This document shows, piece after piece, positions 33,333-41,376 of a stretch of DNA of 64,000 nt. The notes beneath the pieces were generated by a model. That model did not search any database, had not been told where the DNA came from, and worked only from the letters and a program-made list of their open reading frames with translations. Numbering within the stretch: position 1 is the first letter of the stretch; the number at the start of each line of letters is the position of its first letter. The DNA comes from Micromonospora sp. HK10 (GTDB lineage Bacteria; Actinomycetota; Actinomycetes; Mycobacteriales; Micromonosporaceae), in NCBI RefSeq assembly GCF_000982955.1, contig NZ_KQ058825.1:37790-101789 (forward strand). The letters are read 5' to 3'. The position numbers were made by a program, and so were the translations under genes.

Positions 33333-33497
33333 ATGGCAGCAATCGGTTCGCGGGCGCGTACGGGCGAGCGTTGCCCGGAGAGCGGTGTCTGGAAGGTCGT
33401 GGGCACGCCGTCCACGACGGCCCCCATCGCGGTGAACAACGTCATGCCGCCGTACAACGGCCAGGCCGTGACGTGGGAGCTCATCCGCCTCGCGTGA
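33333..33497 (+). CDS. 54-residue small protein, YjzC-like pattern
   Basis: Starts MAAIGSRARTGERCPESGVW and ends NGQAVTWELIRLA, with a central NNVMPPYNG motif. The pattern 'tGe.cPesG.w......i..gn.mPp..g..v.W.l' recalls short proteins of the YjzC type, but the match is from memory and weak. It has a strong GAGGAGG site at a correct distance. It is encoded in the cargo region between the integrase and attR. Confidence 0.55.
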   Translation: MAAIGSRARTGERCPESGVWKVVGTPSTTAPIAVNNVMPPYNGQAVTWELIRLA

Positions 33498-33507
33498 TGA
33501 GCAGTGA

Positions 33508-33545
33508 CTCGGGGTCGCTTGCCCGTGGTGGTGAGCGACCCCGAG
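33508..33545. terminator. Bidirectional 12-bp hairpin between convergent genes
   Basis: Perfect arms CTCGGGGTCGCT (33508-33519) and complement (33534-33545) around a 14-nt loop. They lie between the 3' ends of the small plus-strand gene and the minus-strand Abi-like gene, just before the latter's stop codon. Confidence 0.75.
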
Positions 33546-33549
33546 CCCA

Positions 33550-34266
33550 TTACTCCGTCTTCAGGATGTCCCCGTGCTCGTGCCGGAGCTGCGTCAGCAG
33601 CAGGCTCCCCAGACCGAGCACCCCGAGGGCGTAGAGCTTGGCGTCATCCCGGGTCTGAATCCGGTGCCGGTCGACGTTGCTCAGCGCCTGCGCAAAGCCC
33701 ACGCCGAGCGCCCGCCACCCCTCCCGCTCGCTGGCCTGCCGGCCGAGCCGGTAGTCGCTGGCGTCGCCGAACACCTCGGAGTAGAGCTGCTTGCCGATCA
33801 GGTTGTTGCCGTTCCGGTCCAGCGGGCTGCCCGCCCACACGCGGATGTGACTCTCCACGAAGATCGCCGTCTGGCTGGCGACCTTGCCCCACTCGCCGTC
33901 CTCGACCAAGCCCTTGACGTGCGCCCACAGCTCCGGGTCGTAAGCGTGCTCGTCCACCGGCTCGTCCCCGCCCGCGAGGCCGAGTTCGTAGATGGCGGCG
34001 TCGATCAGCCCGATTGCCTTACGGACGCCACCCCGGCGCGCGTCCTCGTAGTAGGAACGCTGCATCGCAGGGGAGCTGATCGTCGGCCAATACTTGACCT
34101 CGTCGAGGCTCTTCACGATGTGGTTGTCCTCGCCAAGGGCGCGAACGAAGATCAGTCGGACTCGGGGCCTCCACGAGTCCAGCGCCGAGTCGCGGCGGAA
34201 GAGGTCAGCGGCTTCGGCCTCCGCCTTGAGCTTCGTCAGTTCCTCGATGGCAACCGCAGGGCGCAT
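33550..34266 (-). CDS. TIGR02391-type (Ymh, Abi-like) protein, candidate phage-defence cargo
   Basis: A 238-residue protein. The N-terminal helical part (EELTKLKAEAEAADLFRRDS) is followed by the conserved C-terminal domain of the TIGR02391/Ymh family: WGKVASQTAIFVESHIRVWA, then GKQLYSEVFGDA, GWRALGVGFAQALSNVDRHR and LYALGVLGLGSLLLTQL. Family members are often found in phage-defence contexts and are related to abortive-infection proteins (HEPN-like, R-x4-H type); here NVDRHR could be that active site. The gene is in reverse orientation near attR, a usual cargo position in satellites. Start ATG 34266. Confidence 0.75.
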   Translation of the reverse strand: MRPAVAIEELTKLKAEAEAADLFRRDSALDSWRPRVRLIFVRALGEDNHIVKSLDEVKYWPTISSPAMQRSYYEDARRGGVRKAIGLIDAAIYELGLAGGDEPVDEHAYDPELWAHVKGLVEDGEWGKVASQTAIFVESHIRVWAGSPLDRNGNNLIGKQLYSEVFGDASDYRLGRQASEREGWRALGVGFAQALSNVDRHRIQTRDDAKLYALGVLGLGSLLLTQLRHEHGDILKTE

Positions 34267-34417
34267 GGATGCGAGTCTACGGACCACCTGCGACAGTGCT
34301 GCCTTCCTTGCTCGCCATCGGCAGGCGCGGCTACCGTGCGGTCACGTTAAGTAGTCGGCCCCGCACGCGGTGCTAGCGACACCGGGCGGGGCCTTGACCG
34401 GGAAGGAGCCCCGGCCC

Positions 34418-34783
34418 ATGAACAACGTACCTACGCATCCTCATTGGTGCGACCGCCAGGAGTGCACCGTTACCCCGGACCGACCCGCTGGCGCGCACTG
34501 CTCGCGGCCGGTGCTGCTGCGGCCGGAGGACCGCGAGGCGATGTACCTGCGGGTGACCCTGCACCAGTCCACCGGCCTGCCGGTGCTGTGCGTGGAGGGA
34601 TTCGACCAGGACCCCGCCAAGGACCCGAACCCGCTTGCCCTGCTGGCGCTGAGCACCCGCCAGGCAGCCATCACCGTGCACCTGTTGCGGCGCTTGGTGC
34701 GGCTGGCCACGCGTGACGTGGTGGGTCCCGGGTGGGTCCGGCCCCGGTCGGGCAACAGCGCCGATCAGCGTTACCGCAGCTAG
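34418..34783 (+). CDS. Hypothetical protein at the right end of the element
   Basis: A 121-residue protein with an N-terminal Cys/His-rich motif (HWCDRQECTVTPDRPAGAHC) that could bind a metal ion, a hydrophobic beta-strand core (LPVLCVEGFDQDP) and a helical end (ALSTRQAAITVHLLRRLVRL). It ends six bases before attR. Its C-terminal tail (VGPGWVRPRSGNSADQRYRS) is less protein-like and may have been altered by recombination. A GGAAGGAGCC site precedes the ATG. I recall similar short zinc proteins in actinobacterial mobile elements. Confidence 0.55.
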   Translation: MNNVPTHPHWCDRQECTVTPDRPAGAHCSRPVLLRPEDREAMYLRVTLHQSTGLPVLCVEGFDQDPAKDPNPLALLALSTRQAAITVHLLRRLVRLATRDVVGPGWVRPRSGNSADQRYRS

Positions 34784-34788
34784 GAGGT

Positions 34789-34832
34789 GGTGCGCCCGGC
34801 AGGATTCGAACCTGCGGCCTTGGGATTAGAAG
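34789..34832. other. attR, 44-bp core inside the intact tRNA-Arg gene
   Basis: Identical to attL (23449-23492). It is provided by the element and restores the tRNA 3' half, including an encoded CCA (34790-34788 on the minus strand). The left copy lacks the A of CCA. Confidence 0.9.
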
Positions 34833-34863
34833 TCCCCTGCTCTATCCGCTGAGCTACGGGCGC
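34791..34863 (-). tRNA. tRNA-Arg (anticodon TCT), intact
   Basis: 73 nt. Acceptor stem GCGCCCG/CGGGCGC is perfect, and the D-arm AGCTCAGCGGATAGAGC and T-arm CAGGTTCGAATCCTG are normal. The anticodon loop CTTCTAA gives anticodon TCT (reads AGA, also AGG by wobble). The 27-43 pair is a G-A mismatch. CCA is encoded after the discriminator A. It is the integration site of the element, and the gene is regenerated by the element's own attP half. Confidence 0.95.
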
Positions 34864-35031
34864 GCGGCGACGCAGTCGCGCCAAGAGGGTACCGCCGAGC
34901 TCTGGCCTCTCGGCGGAACGGGTGGTCGCGGCCACGTCTCGATCAGCGTGCCAGGTGCGCCCGTGCCGGCGCATCCGGGATACCCCGGGTCCCGGGTCGC
35001 GGCGGTGGTCCCCGTCCGTACCCTCGGCGTC

Positions 35032-35772
35032 GTGCTGCTCGATCAGGAAACCGAGAACGAGATCGTCTACGAGCTGTGCCAGCTGCTGGGGCGGGCCATC
35101 CTCCCGCTCGGCGGGTACGACCGGCCGGGCGGGATCGGCGAGGCCGTGGGCACCGCCTTCTTCTACACCGAGGTGGTCGGCGTCGCCGACGACGGGGAGG
35201 TGGTGCGGGAGTGGTTGCTGACCGCGGATGTCACCACCCGGCCGGCGTACGGCGAGATCGGAGTGCGGCCGAGCGTGACCGAGCCGGCGGGCGCGGCGGA
35301 GGAGCCGATCGCGCTGCCGCGCTTCGCCGATCACTGGCTGCACCTGCCGCAGGTCGGGGTGGCCGCGATGCCCACGGGTGGGCTGCACGGCCACGCGGAG
35401 GACGAAGGCTGGCGCTGGCGTACCCAGCAGGTGAGCGATGCGGTGGCCGCGCGGGCCGACGCGGTGGGCCGGGTCGGTGCCGCGCTGGCGTCGGCGTTCG
35501 TGCTGGCCCTCGGCGTCGGTGAGGACGGGTCGCGGCCGCTGGAAGCGGTGGTCGAGCGGGTGGTCCGGGACGGCGACGGGCTGCGGGTCGACACCGAGCT
35601 GCCCGCCGGGTACGTGGGCGCACCGGTCTTCGGCGTCGAGGCGGGCCCCGACGGGGAGGCCGCGCTGCACTGCCTCGGCCTGCTGCTGCCGGCCGTGCCG
35701 GGCGGTCACCCGGTGGCGACGTTCGACCGGATCCGGGCCGCCCTCGCCGAGGCTACCGCCGACGTCGGTTGA
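35032..35772 (+). CDS. Trypsin-like-fold pseudoprotease, hypothetical
   Basis: A 246-residue protein with the layout of a cytosolic trypsin-like peptidase but altered catalytic motifs. The first-strand motif is GTAFFYTEVVGVADDGEV, after which the usual 'TN.HV' histidine segment reads WLLTADVTTRPAYG. The GxSGxP serine segment reads GYVGAPVFG, with Val instead of Ser. It is presumably inactive as a protease and may be a scaffold or inhibitor-like protein. The start GTG at 35032 follows TACCCT by 7 nt, indicating a leaderless mRNA. It is the first chromosomal gene right of the element. Confidence 0.55.
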   Translation: MLLDQETENEIVYELCQLLGRAILPLGGYDRPGGIGEAVGTAFFYTEVVGVADDGEVVREWLLTADVTTRPAYGEIGVRPSVTEPAGAAEEPIALPRFADHWLHLPQVGVAAMPTGGLHGHAEDEGWRWRTQQVSDAVAARADAVGRVGAALASAFVLALGVGEDGSRPLEAVVERVVRDGDGLRVDTELPAGYVGAPVFGVEAGPDGEAALHCLGLLLPAVPGGHPVATFDRIRAALAEATADVG

Positions 35773-35784
35773 CCGGTCTCCGGT

Positions 35785-36813
35785 TCAGCCGTCGGTGGCT
35801 GCGCCGGCCCGGTCGTCGGCCGGCCGCCGCGCCGCCGGCGGGCGCTCCGGTGCGGCACCGGTCGGCCCCGCGCCGAGGAAGCCCTCCGCCCACCGTCCGA
35901 CCTCCGCGAAGACCTTCTCGCGTACGGCGGGGCCGGAGAGCGTGAGGTCGTGCAGCCCGCCGTCGAAACGGGCCACGGTGACGTGCCGGCCCAACCGGGG
36001 TGCCCAGCGGACCATGTGCTCCACGTCGAGCACGGCGTCGGCGAGGGTCGCCGACTCGTGCCAGCGGGTGCCCCGGTAGCTGCGGGTGGAGCAGGCGAGC
36101 AGCACCGGCACCGGGATGTCCAGGCCGGCCCGGAGCTGGCGCTGACCGGAGCGGATCGCGTTGATCCAGCCGGCCCGCACCGGGAACCCGGCGAGCGGTT
36201 TCCAGGCCAGGTCGTACCGCCACTCGCCGCGGTGGTCGGCGTGCAGGCTCTCGCCGTACACGGTGCCCAACCCGAAGGGGAGGATGCGGTGCGGCGCCCG
36301 GCGGCCCAGCCGGGAGACGGCGGCCGCGAGGGGTCGGCGGACCAGCCAGGGGGCGTTGATGTCGAAGAAGGGGCTGTTCAGCACGATCCCGTCAACCAGG
36401 CCGTCGGCGCGGCGGGCGTGCGCCCAGAGCGAGACGACCAGACCGCCGGTGGAGTGGCCCATGGCGAGCAGGGTGTCGTGCCCGTCCTCGGTGCGGACGA
36501 TCCGGGCGGCGGCGTCCAGCTCCGGGAAGTAGTCGCTGAGGTCGCGGCAGAAGTTCGGGGTCTGGTGGGGCAGCAGACTGCGGCCGTACTTGCGCAGGTC
36601 GAGCGCGTAGAAGTCCCAGCCGCGTTCGGCGAAGAAGTCGGCGACGTGGGTCTGGAAGAAGTAGTCGACGAAGCCGTGCACGTAGAGCACGGCCCGGCCG
36701 GTCGGGCGCGCGGCCCGGCGGCGGACCAGGGTCGCGACGACCGGTCCCTCGTCGTCGGTGCCCAGGTCGATCGTGTGCCGCTCGTACGGCGGTCCCAGCA
36801 CGTCCGGTTCCAC
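35785..36813 (-). CDS. Alpha/beta-hydrolase (serine hydrolase type)
   Basis: A 342-residue soluble hydrolase. The oxyanion region is VLYVHGFVDYFFQTHVAD, the nucleophile elbow is GHSTGG (residue about 121), the acid is probably D in LADAVLDVEHM, and the catalytic His is in FDGGLHDLTLSG. It resembles lipase or lysophospholipase-type family members that act on lipid or ester substrates. Start GTG 36813 lies 7 nt after TACCGT on the minus strand, so it is probably leaderless. The C-terminal tail (ERPPAARRPADDRAG) is variable and likely disordered. Confidence 0.9.
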   Translation of the reverse strand: MEPDVLGPPYERHTIDLGTDDEGPVVATLVRRRAARPTGRAVLYVHGFVDYFFQTHVADFFAERGWDFYALDLRKYGRSLLPHQTPNFCRDLSDYFPELDAAARIVRTEDGHDTLLAMGHSTGGLVVSLWAHARRADGLVDGIVLNSPFFDINAPWLVRRPLAAAVSRLGRRAPHRILPFGLGTVYGESLHADHRGEWRYDLAWKPLAGFPVRAGWINAIRSGQRQLRAGLDIPVPVLLACSTRSYRGTRWHESATLADAVLDVEHMVRWAPRLGRHVTVARFDGGLHDLTLSGPAVREKVFAEVGRWAEGFLGAGPTGAAPERPPAARRPADDRAGAATDG

Positions 36814-36877
36814 GACCGCGACGGTACGCCGGCACGCTACCGGGCGGTAGCCCCAGCGGGACCATCCTTCGCCGGTT

Positions 36878-36923
36878 GCGGTAGGTCGGGGTATCCGGAA
36901 GCGCGGATACCCCGACCTGCCGC
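36878..36923. terminator. 20-bp hairpin, bidirectional terminator
   Basis: Arms 36878-36897 and 36904-36923 pair over 20 bp with one G-T wobble. The hairpin lies between the start region of the minus-strand hydrolase gene and the end of the minus-strand ribosome-hibernation gene, so it serves the latter. Confidence 0.75.
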
Positions 36924-36969
36924 GACACGGGTGGATACCACCGGTGGCCGGGCCGGACCGTCGGTGCGG

Positions 36970-37392
36970 TCAGGCGGTCTCGGCGTCGGCCCGGTCCGGG
37001 TCGACGTCGCCGTCCGCCAGCTGGGCGGCGTCCGGCTCGGGCAGCTCCCGGATGTGCTTGTTGTGGCGCGGCTCCTGTCGGGTCTTCGCGTCGTTGAGCC
37101 GGCGCCGCAGGTCGTCCCGGACGTCGTTGAGGGCGGCGTGCAGGTCCTCCTCCCCGGAGGTGGTGACGATCTTCTGGCGGCCGGCGATCCAGCACTCCAG
37201 GGTGACCTTCTGTCCCTTGGCCTCCCGGTCCTTGACCGACACCTCCAGCTCGGTGGCGTCGGCGTGGAAGCCCGCGAGCCGGGCGTCGAGGGTGGCGAAC
37301 CGCTCCGCGATCCAGTTCCGGTCGCCCTGGGAGAACCCGGCGCCGACCCGGAGGCACTCGGCCACGGTCGCGGGGTTCGTCACGGCGCTCAT
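36970..37392 (-). CDS. Ribosome hibernation-promoting factor (HPF/RaiA-like), short form
   Basis: A 140-residue protein of the HPF/RaiA/sigma-54-modulation fold. The visible core runs RFATLDARLAGFHADATELE, then VSVKDREAKGQKVTLECWIA, then TTSGEEDLHAALNDVRDDLR and RRLNDAKTR. It lacks the C-terminal dimerisation domain of long HPFs, so it would be a short-type factor that inactivates single ribosomes under stress. Start ATG 37392 has GAGG upstream; a longer N-terminal frame is not convincing. A DosR-like box at 37533-37548 suggests hypoxia or dormancy control. A TATGGA box (37458-37453) may be its -10. Confidence 0.85.
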   Translation of the reverse strand: MSAVTNPATVAECLRVGAGFSQGDRNWIAERFATLDARLAGFHADATELEVSVKDREAKGQKVTLECWIAGRQKIVTTSGEEDLHAALNDVRDDLRRRLNDAKTRQEPRHNKHIRELPEPDAAQLADGDVDPDRADAETA

Positions 37393-37444
37393 CGCCGAAC
37401 CTCGCTGACGTCTCGGAGATGCATCGGCACTCCCTTTCTCTCGG

Positions 37445-37568
37445 TTGATCAAGTCCATACCCAATCGGCGCCGGTCCGGAACCGCCTCACCCGCCGACCT
37501 TTTGATCATGTTTCGCCGCAGGTCAGGGCCGTAGGGCCGGTGGTCCCTAGCAGGCGGGACCTTGATCA
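37445..37568. promoter_or_regulatory. TTGATCA repeats and a DosR-like box between hpf and ssb
   Basis: TTGATCA occurs at 37445, 37502 and 37562, spaced 57 and 60 nt. An imperfect palindrome at 37533-37548 (AGGGACCACCGGCCCT on the minus strand) resembles DosR/DevR boxes upstream of dormancy genes. The 37393-37679 gap otherwise lacks a gene. Confidence 0.4.
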
Positions 37569-37679
37569 GGCGGTTATCCACAGGCGGCTCGGTCCTCCAC
37601 AGGCCGGCCGAAACCGCTGGCCCGCGTCCCGGCCGGCGTCGAGGCTCGGTCCGAAAGCCGAGTTCCCCTGGGAGGGCCG

Positions 37680-38513
37680 ATGTTCGATACGTACGTCACC
37701 ATCGTCGGCAACGTGCTGACCGCGCCCGAGTGGCGCCGCACCACGCAGAGCAACACCCTGGTCGCCAACTTCAAGGTCGCCTCCACGGCCCGCCGGCTGG
37801 ACCGGGACTCCGGGCGCTGGGTCGACGGCAACAGCCTGCGCGTCCGGGTCAACTGCTGGCGGAAGCTGGCCGAGGGGGTGGCCGCCTCGGTGGCGGTCGG
37901 CGACCCGGTGGTCGTCGCCGGCCGCCTCTACACCCGCGACTGGACGGACGACGCCGGCAACCACCGCACCCTCTACGAGCTGGAGGCGGTCGCGGTCGGG
38001 CACGACCTGTCCCGCGGCCGGGCCCGCTTCATGCGCAACCGGCCGAGCCTGGCGACCAGCACCGTCGAGGACGCCGAGGCGGAACGGCGGGTGCACGGTG
38101 AGGCGACCGAGCCGGTCCCGGTCACCCGCGCGCCCAGTTCGTTCGACGACCGGCCGATCGACGACGAGTTCGACCCGCTGGAGCTGGGCGGACCGGCTAC
38201 CCGCCCGCCGATCCACGACGACCTGGACGAGCCCCCGTCGGGCGCCTTCGGCGAACCGGCCGATCCCTTCGACGAGCTGACCACCGACCGCGGCGACGGC
38301 CTCGCCACGGGCCCTGGCGACGACGGCCCCGACGGCCCCGACGGCGACGACGTCGACGGCGGCGACGACGCGTACGGGGTCGGCGGCGACGACGCGGACG
38401 GGGTCGGCGGCGACGACACGGACGGGGTGGGCGGCGACGACGGGGCCGCCGCCGGCGTCACCCGCGCGGGTCGGGGCCGCCGGGGTGGGCGCCGGGCGAC
38501 GGTGCCGGCCTGA
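37680..38513 (+). CDS. ssb: Single-stranded DNA-binding protein with a long acidic tail
   Basis: A 277-residue SSB. The OB-fold domain spans residues 1-110 (MFDTYVTIVGNVLTAPEWRR, then NTLVANFKVASTARRLDRDS and VRVNCWRKLAEGVAASVAVG, DPVVVAGRLYTRDW). The C-terminal 160 residues are acidic and Gly/Asp-rich, with a tandem repeat of eight residues (GDDADGVG-type, DNA unit 24 bp). It ends RRGGRRATVPA, so it lacks the canonical DDDIPF tip that recruits repair and replication partners. This looks like a paralog for a special role, while a housekeeping SSB is likely elsewhere. Confidence 0.93.
   Translation: MFDTYVTIVGNVLTAPEWRRTTQSNTLVANFKVASTARRLDRDSGRWVDGNSLRVRVNCWRKLAEGVAASVAVGDPVVVAGRLYTRDWTDDAGNHRTLYELEAVAVGHDLSRGRARFMRNRPSLATSTVEDAEAERRVHGEATEPVPVTRAPSSFDDRPIDDEFDPLELGGPATRPPIHDDLDEPPSGAFGEPADPFDELTTDRGDGLATGPGDDGPDGPDGDDVDGGDDAYGVGGDDADGVGGDDTDGVGGDDGAAAGVTRAGRGRRGGRRATVPA
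38361..38445 (+). repeat. 24-bp tandem repeat in the SSB tail
   Basis: Three full copies plus a partial copy of a 24-bp unit starting GGCGACGACGCGGACGGGGT, encoding a repeated Gly/Asp-rich octapeptide. Likely a variable-length region. Confidence 0.85.
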
Positions 38514-38600
38514 GCCGGTGGATCCGGTTGCCCTGAGCGGGGTGGCGACGAGCCCGACGTGGCCACCCCGCCGTACGACTAGGCTGGCCGGCCGGAGGTG

Positions 38601-39731
38601 ATGCGGGTGCGGCAGGCGAACCCCATGGCGAACGCCGTGGCGAACGCGGCGGGCCTGGTGGCGGGGTACGCCCTGGACTCGCTGCTCGGCGATCCCCGCC
38701 GCTGGCACCCGGTGGCCGGCTTCGGCCGGGTCGCCGGCGCGCTGGAGCGGCGGGTCTACCGCCCCGACCGGACCGCCGGGGCCGGGTTCACCGCGCTCGC
38801 CGTGGGTGGCCCGGTGCTGCTCGGCGTCGCCGCGACACTGGCCACCCGGCGGCGGCCGCTGGCCCGCGCGGTCCTGGTGGCCGCCGGGACCTGGAGCGTG
38901 CTGGGCGGCCGCACCCTGCGCCACGAGTCGCGGCTGATGGCGCGGTCCCTGCGCCGGGGCGACCTGCCCGCCGCCAGGGGCCGGCTCAACCACCTCTGCG
39001 GCCGGGACCCGTCGACCCTGGACGAGCCGGAACTGGCCCGGGCCACCGTCGAGTCGGTCGCGGAGAACACCTCCGACGCGGTGGTCGCGCCGCTGCTCTG
39101 GGGTGCGGTCGCCGGGCTGCCCGGGCTGCTGGGCTACCGCGCGGCGAACACGCTCGACGCCATGGTGGGTCACCGCTCGCCCCGGTACGCCCACTTCGGC
39201 ACCCCGGCGGCCCGGCTGGACGACCTGCTCAACCTGGCCCCGGCCCGGCTCACCGGGCTGCTGACCATCGCCGTCGCGCCGGTCGCGCACGGGGACCGCC
39301 GGGCCGCCCTGCACGTCTGGCGGCGGGACCGCAACGACCACCCGAGCCCCAACGCCGGCCAGTGCGAGGCGGCGATGGCCGGTGCCCTCGGCGTCCGGCT
39401 CGGCGGGCGCAACGTCTACTTCGGCCGCGCCGAGACCCGGCCGTTCCTCGGCGACGGTCCCCGTCCGGAGGCCCGGCACCTCACCCGTGCCGCCCGGATC
39501 TCCGGTGCCGTCGGCCTGGCCGCGCTCGGCCTGGCCGCGGCGTACCCGGTGACCGTGGGCCGCGTGGTCGGCATGGCCGGCCGCGCCGCGCTGCGCGGAC
39601 TGCTCCGGCACCGGCCCGGCGCCGCGACGCACCGGTGCCCTGACCAGCGCGGCGGCGCGGGCCACCGCCCGGGCGCGCTGCCCCGGCCCGGTGCGGCCCC
39701 GGCGGCCGCCTCCGGGCGGACGCACCGGTGA
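38601..39731 (+). CDS. cobD: Adenosylcobinamide-phosphate synthase
   Basis: A 376-residue membrane protein of the CobD/CbiB family, which attaches aminopropanol (phosphate) to adenosylcobyric acid. The conserved segments are [59 protein letters not shown] and [19 protein letters not shown]. Four to five TM helices are visible. Start ATG 38601 is preferred over the adjoining GTG because GGAGGTG lies just upstream. The C-terminal 50 residues are Pro/Gly/Ala-rich and non-conserved. It overlaps cobQ by four bases, so the two are coupled. Confidence 0.95.
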   Translation: MRVRQANPMANAVANAAGLVAGYALDSLLGDPRRWHPVAGFGRVAGALERRVYRPDRTAGAGFTALAVGGPVLLGVAATLATRRRPLARAVLVAAGTWSVLGGRTLRHESRLMARSLRRGDLPAARGRLNHLCGRDPSTLDEPELARATVESVAENTSDAVVAPLLWGAVAGLPGLLGYRAANTLDAMVGHRSPRYAHFGTPAARLDDLLNLAPARLTGLLTIAVAPVAHGDRRAALHVWRRDRNDHPSPNAGQCEAAMAGALGVRLGGRNVYFGRAETRPFLGDGPRPEARHLTRAARISGAVGLAALGLAAAYPVTVGRVVGMAGRAALRGLLRHRPGAATHRCPDQRGGAGHRPGALPRPGAAPAAASGRTHR

Positions 39732-41266
39732 GCGGCGGGCTGCTGGTCGCCGGCACCACCTCCGATGCCGGCAAGAGCGTGCTCACCGCCGGCATCTGCC
39801 GGTGGCTGCACCGCCGTGGGGTGCGGGTCGCGCCGTTCAAGGCGCAGAACATGTCCAACAACTCGGCGGTCGTGGTCGGGCCGGACGGCCGGGGCGGCGA
39901 GCTGGGCCGGGCCCAGGCCATGCAGGCCGCCGCCTGCGGGCTCGCCCCCGACCTGCGGTTCAACCCGGTGCTGCTCAAGCCGGGCAGCGACCACGCCAGC
40001 CAGGTGGTGCTGCTCGGCACGGCGATCGACACGGTCACCGCGGGCAACTTCCACGAGCTGCGTCCCCGGCTCGCCGAGACGGCGCACGCGGCCCTGGCCG
40101 AGCTGCGGGCGGCGTACGAGGTGGTGATCTGCGAGGGCGCCGGCAGCCCCGCCGAGATCAACCTGCGGGCCGGTGACTACGTCAACATGGGCCTGGCCCG
40201 GCACGCCGGCCTGCCCACGATCGTGGTGGGTGACATCGACCGGGGCGGCGTGTTCGCCTCGATGTTCGGCACGGTGGCCCTGCTCGACCCGGCCGACCAG
40301 GCCCTCGTCGCGGGCTTCGTGATCAACAAGTTCCGCGGCGACCGTGGGCTGCTCCAGCCGGGGCTGGACATGCTGCACCGGGTCACCGGACGCCCCACCT
40401 ACGGGGTGCTGCCCTGGGAGCTGGACCTCTGGCTGGACGCCGAGGACTCGCTCGCCTACGGGCGGGTGCTGGGCCGGCCGGCCGCGCCACGCGGCACCGA
40501 CTGGCTCGACGTGGCGGTGGTCCGGCTGCCCCGGATCAGCAACGCCACCGACGTGGAGGCCCTCGCGACCGAGCCCGGCGTCCGGGTCCGGCTGACCGTC
40601 GAGCCCGCCGAACTGGCCGCCGCCGACCTGGTGGTGCTGCCCGGCTCCAAGTCGACCGTGGCCGACCTGGCCTGGCTGCGGGAGACCGGGCTGGCCGACG
40701 CCGTGACCGCGCACGCCGCCGCCGGCCGGCCCCTGCTGGGCATCTGTGGCGGATTCCAGATGCTGGCCCGGGCGATCCACGACCCGGTGGAGAGCCGGCG
40801 GGGCAGCGTTCCCGGGCTCGGGCTGCTGCCCATCGAGATCACCTTCGACCCGCGCAAGACCGTCCGCCGGGCCGCCGGCACCGCCGACGGGGACGTCCCG
40901 GTGCACGGCTACGAGATCCACCACGGGTACGTCTCGGCGGCCGACCCGGCCCTGCCGCCGCTGCTGCGCCACGCCGACGGCACCGGAGAGGGCGCCCGGC
41001 TCGGCGCGGTGCACGGCACCCACTGGCACGGCGCCTTCGAATCCGACGAGTTCCGCCGCCGGTTCCTCACCGAGGTGGCCCGGCTCGCCGGACGCACCGG
41101 CTTCAAGGTCGCGCCCGACACCGCGTTCGCCACCGCCCGCGAGCGCACCCTCGACCTGCTCGGCGACCTGGTCGAGGAACACCTCGACACCGACGCGCTG
41201 TGGCGGCTGATCGAGGCCGGCCCGCCGCCGGGCCTGCCGTTCGTCCCGCCCGGCGCGCCCCACTGA
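39728..41266 (+). CDS. cobQ: Cobyric acid synthase (glutamine-hydrolysing)
   Basis: A 512-residue enzyme that amidates positions b, d, e and g of adenosylcobyrinic acid a,c-diamide. The N-terminal synthetase domain has [19 protein letters not shown] (P-loop type), [14 protein letters not shown] and [20 protein letters not shown]. The C-terminal glutamine-amidotransferase domain has a clear catalytic Cys in [13 protein letters not shown] and a His in [12 protein letters not shown]. All key residues are intact, in contrast to the cobB-like gene at 47273. The GTG start overlaps cobD. Confidence 0.96.
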   Translation: MSGGLLVAGTTSDAGKSVLTAGICRWLHRRGVRVAPFKAQNMSNNSAVVVGPDGRGGELGRAQAMQAAACGLAPDLRFNPVLLKPGSDHASQVVLLGTAIDTVTAGNFHELRPRLAETAHAALAELRAAYEVVICEGAGSPAEINLRAGDYVNMGLARHAGLPTIVVGDIDRGGVFASMFGTVALLDPADQALVAGFVINKFRGDRGLLQPGLDMLHRVTGRPTYGVLPWELDLWLDAEDSLAYGRVLGRPAAPRGTDWLDVAVVRLPRISNATDVEALATEPGVRVRLTVEPAELAAADLVVLPGSKSTVADLAWLRETGLADAVTAHAAAGRPLLGICGGFQMLARAIHDPVESRRGSVPGLGLLPIEITFDPRKTVRRAAGTADGDVPVHGYEIHHGYVSAADPALPPLLRHADGTGEGARLGAVHGTHWHGAFESDEFRRRFLTEVARLAGRTGFKVAPDTAFATARERTLDLLGDLVEEHLDTDALWRLIEAGPPPGLPFVPPGAPH

Positions 41267-41376
41267 GGTCCGCGGGCGAGGCGTGCGCCGCGCCGCCCCC
41301 GGCCGCGCCGCGAGTGCCGGCCGGCCGGACCTGGTGGTGCCCGGCCGCGCCACGACCGCCGGCGCGGGTGCGCCCC

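Larger units (their letters stand above)
23449..34832. mobile_element. Integrated 11.3-kb element in tRNA-Arg(TCT), candidate phage satellite
   Basis: Bounded by 44-bp perfect direct repeats (23449-23492 and 34789-34832). The right copy completes an intact tRNA-Arg; the left is the displaced 3' fragment. Inside are an excisionase-like HTH, a capsid-like protein, a primase-helicase, a CTAG-rich repeat cluster, a zinc-motif protein (possible small terminase), serine and tyrosine recombinases, and an Abi-like cargo gene. No FtsK/Tra or spread genes, portal, large terminase, tail or lysis genes are seen. Local GC and codon use are less extreme than in the host, and TTA codons occur. The layout fits a phage satellite better than an AICE or a prophage remnant. 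Confidence 0.8.

Noticed and set aside
23449..34832. Actinomycete integrative and conjugative element (AICE)
   Set aside because: Integrase, excisionase and replication genes fit, but there is no FtsK-type Tra, Spd or Pra gene, and the capsid-like and possible terminase-like proteins point elsewhere.
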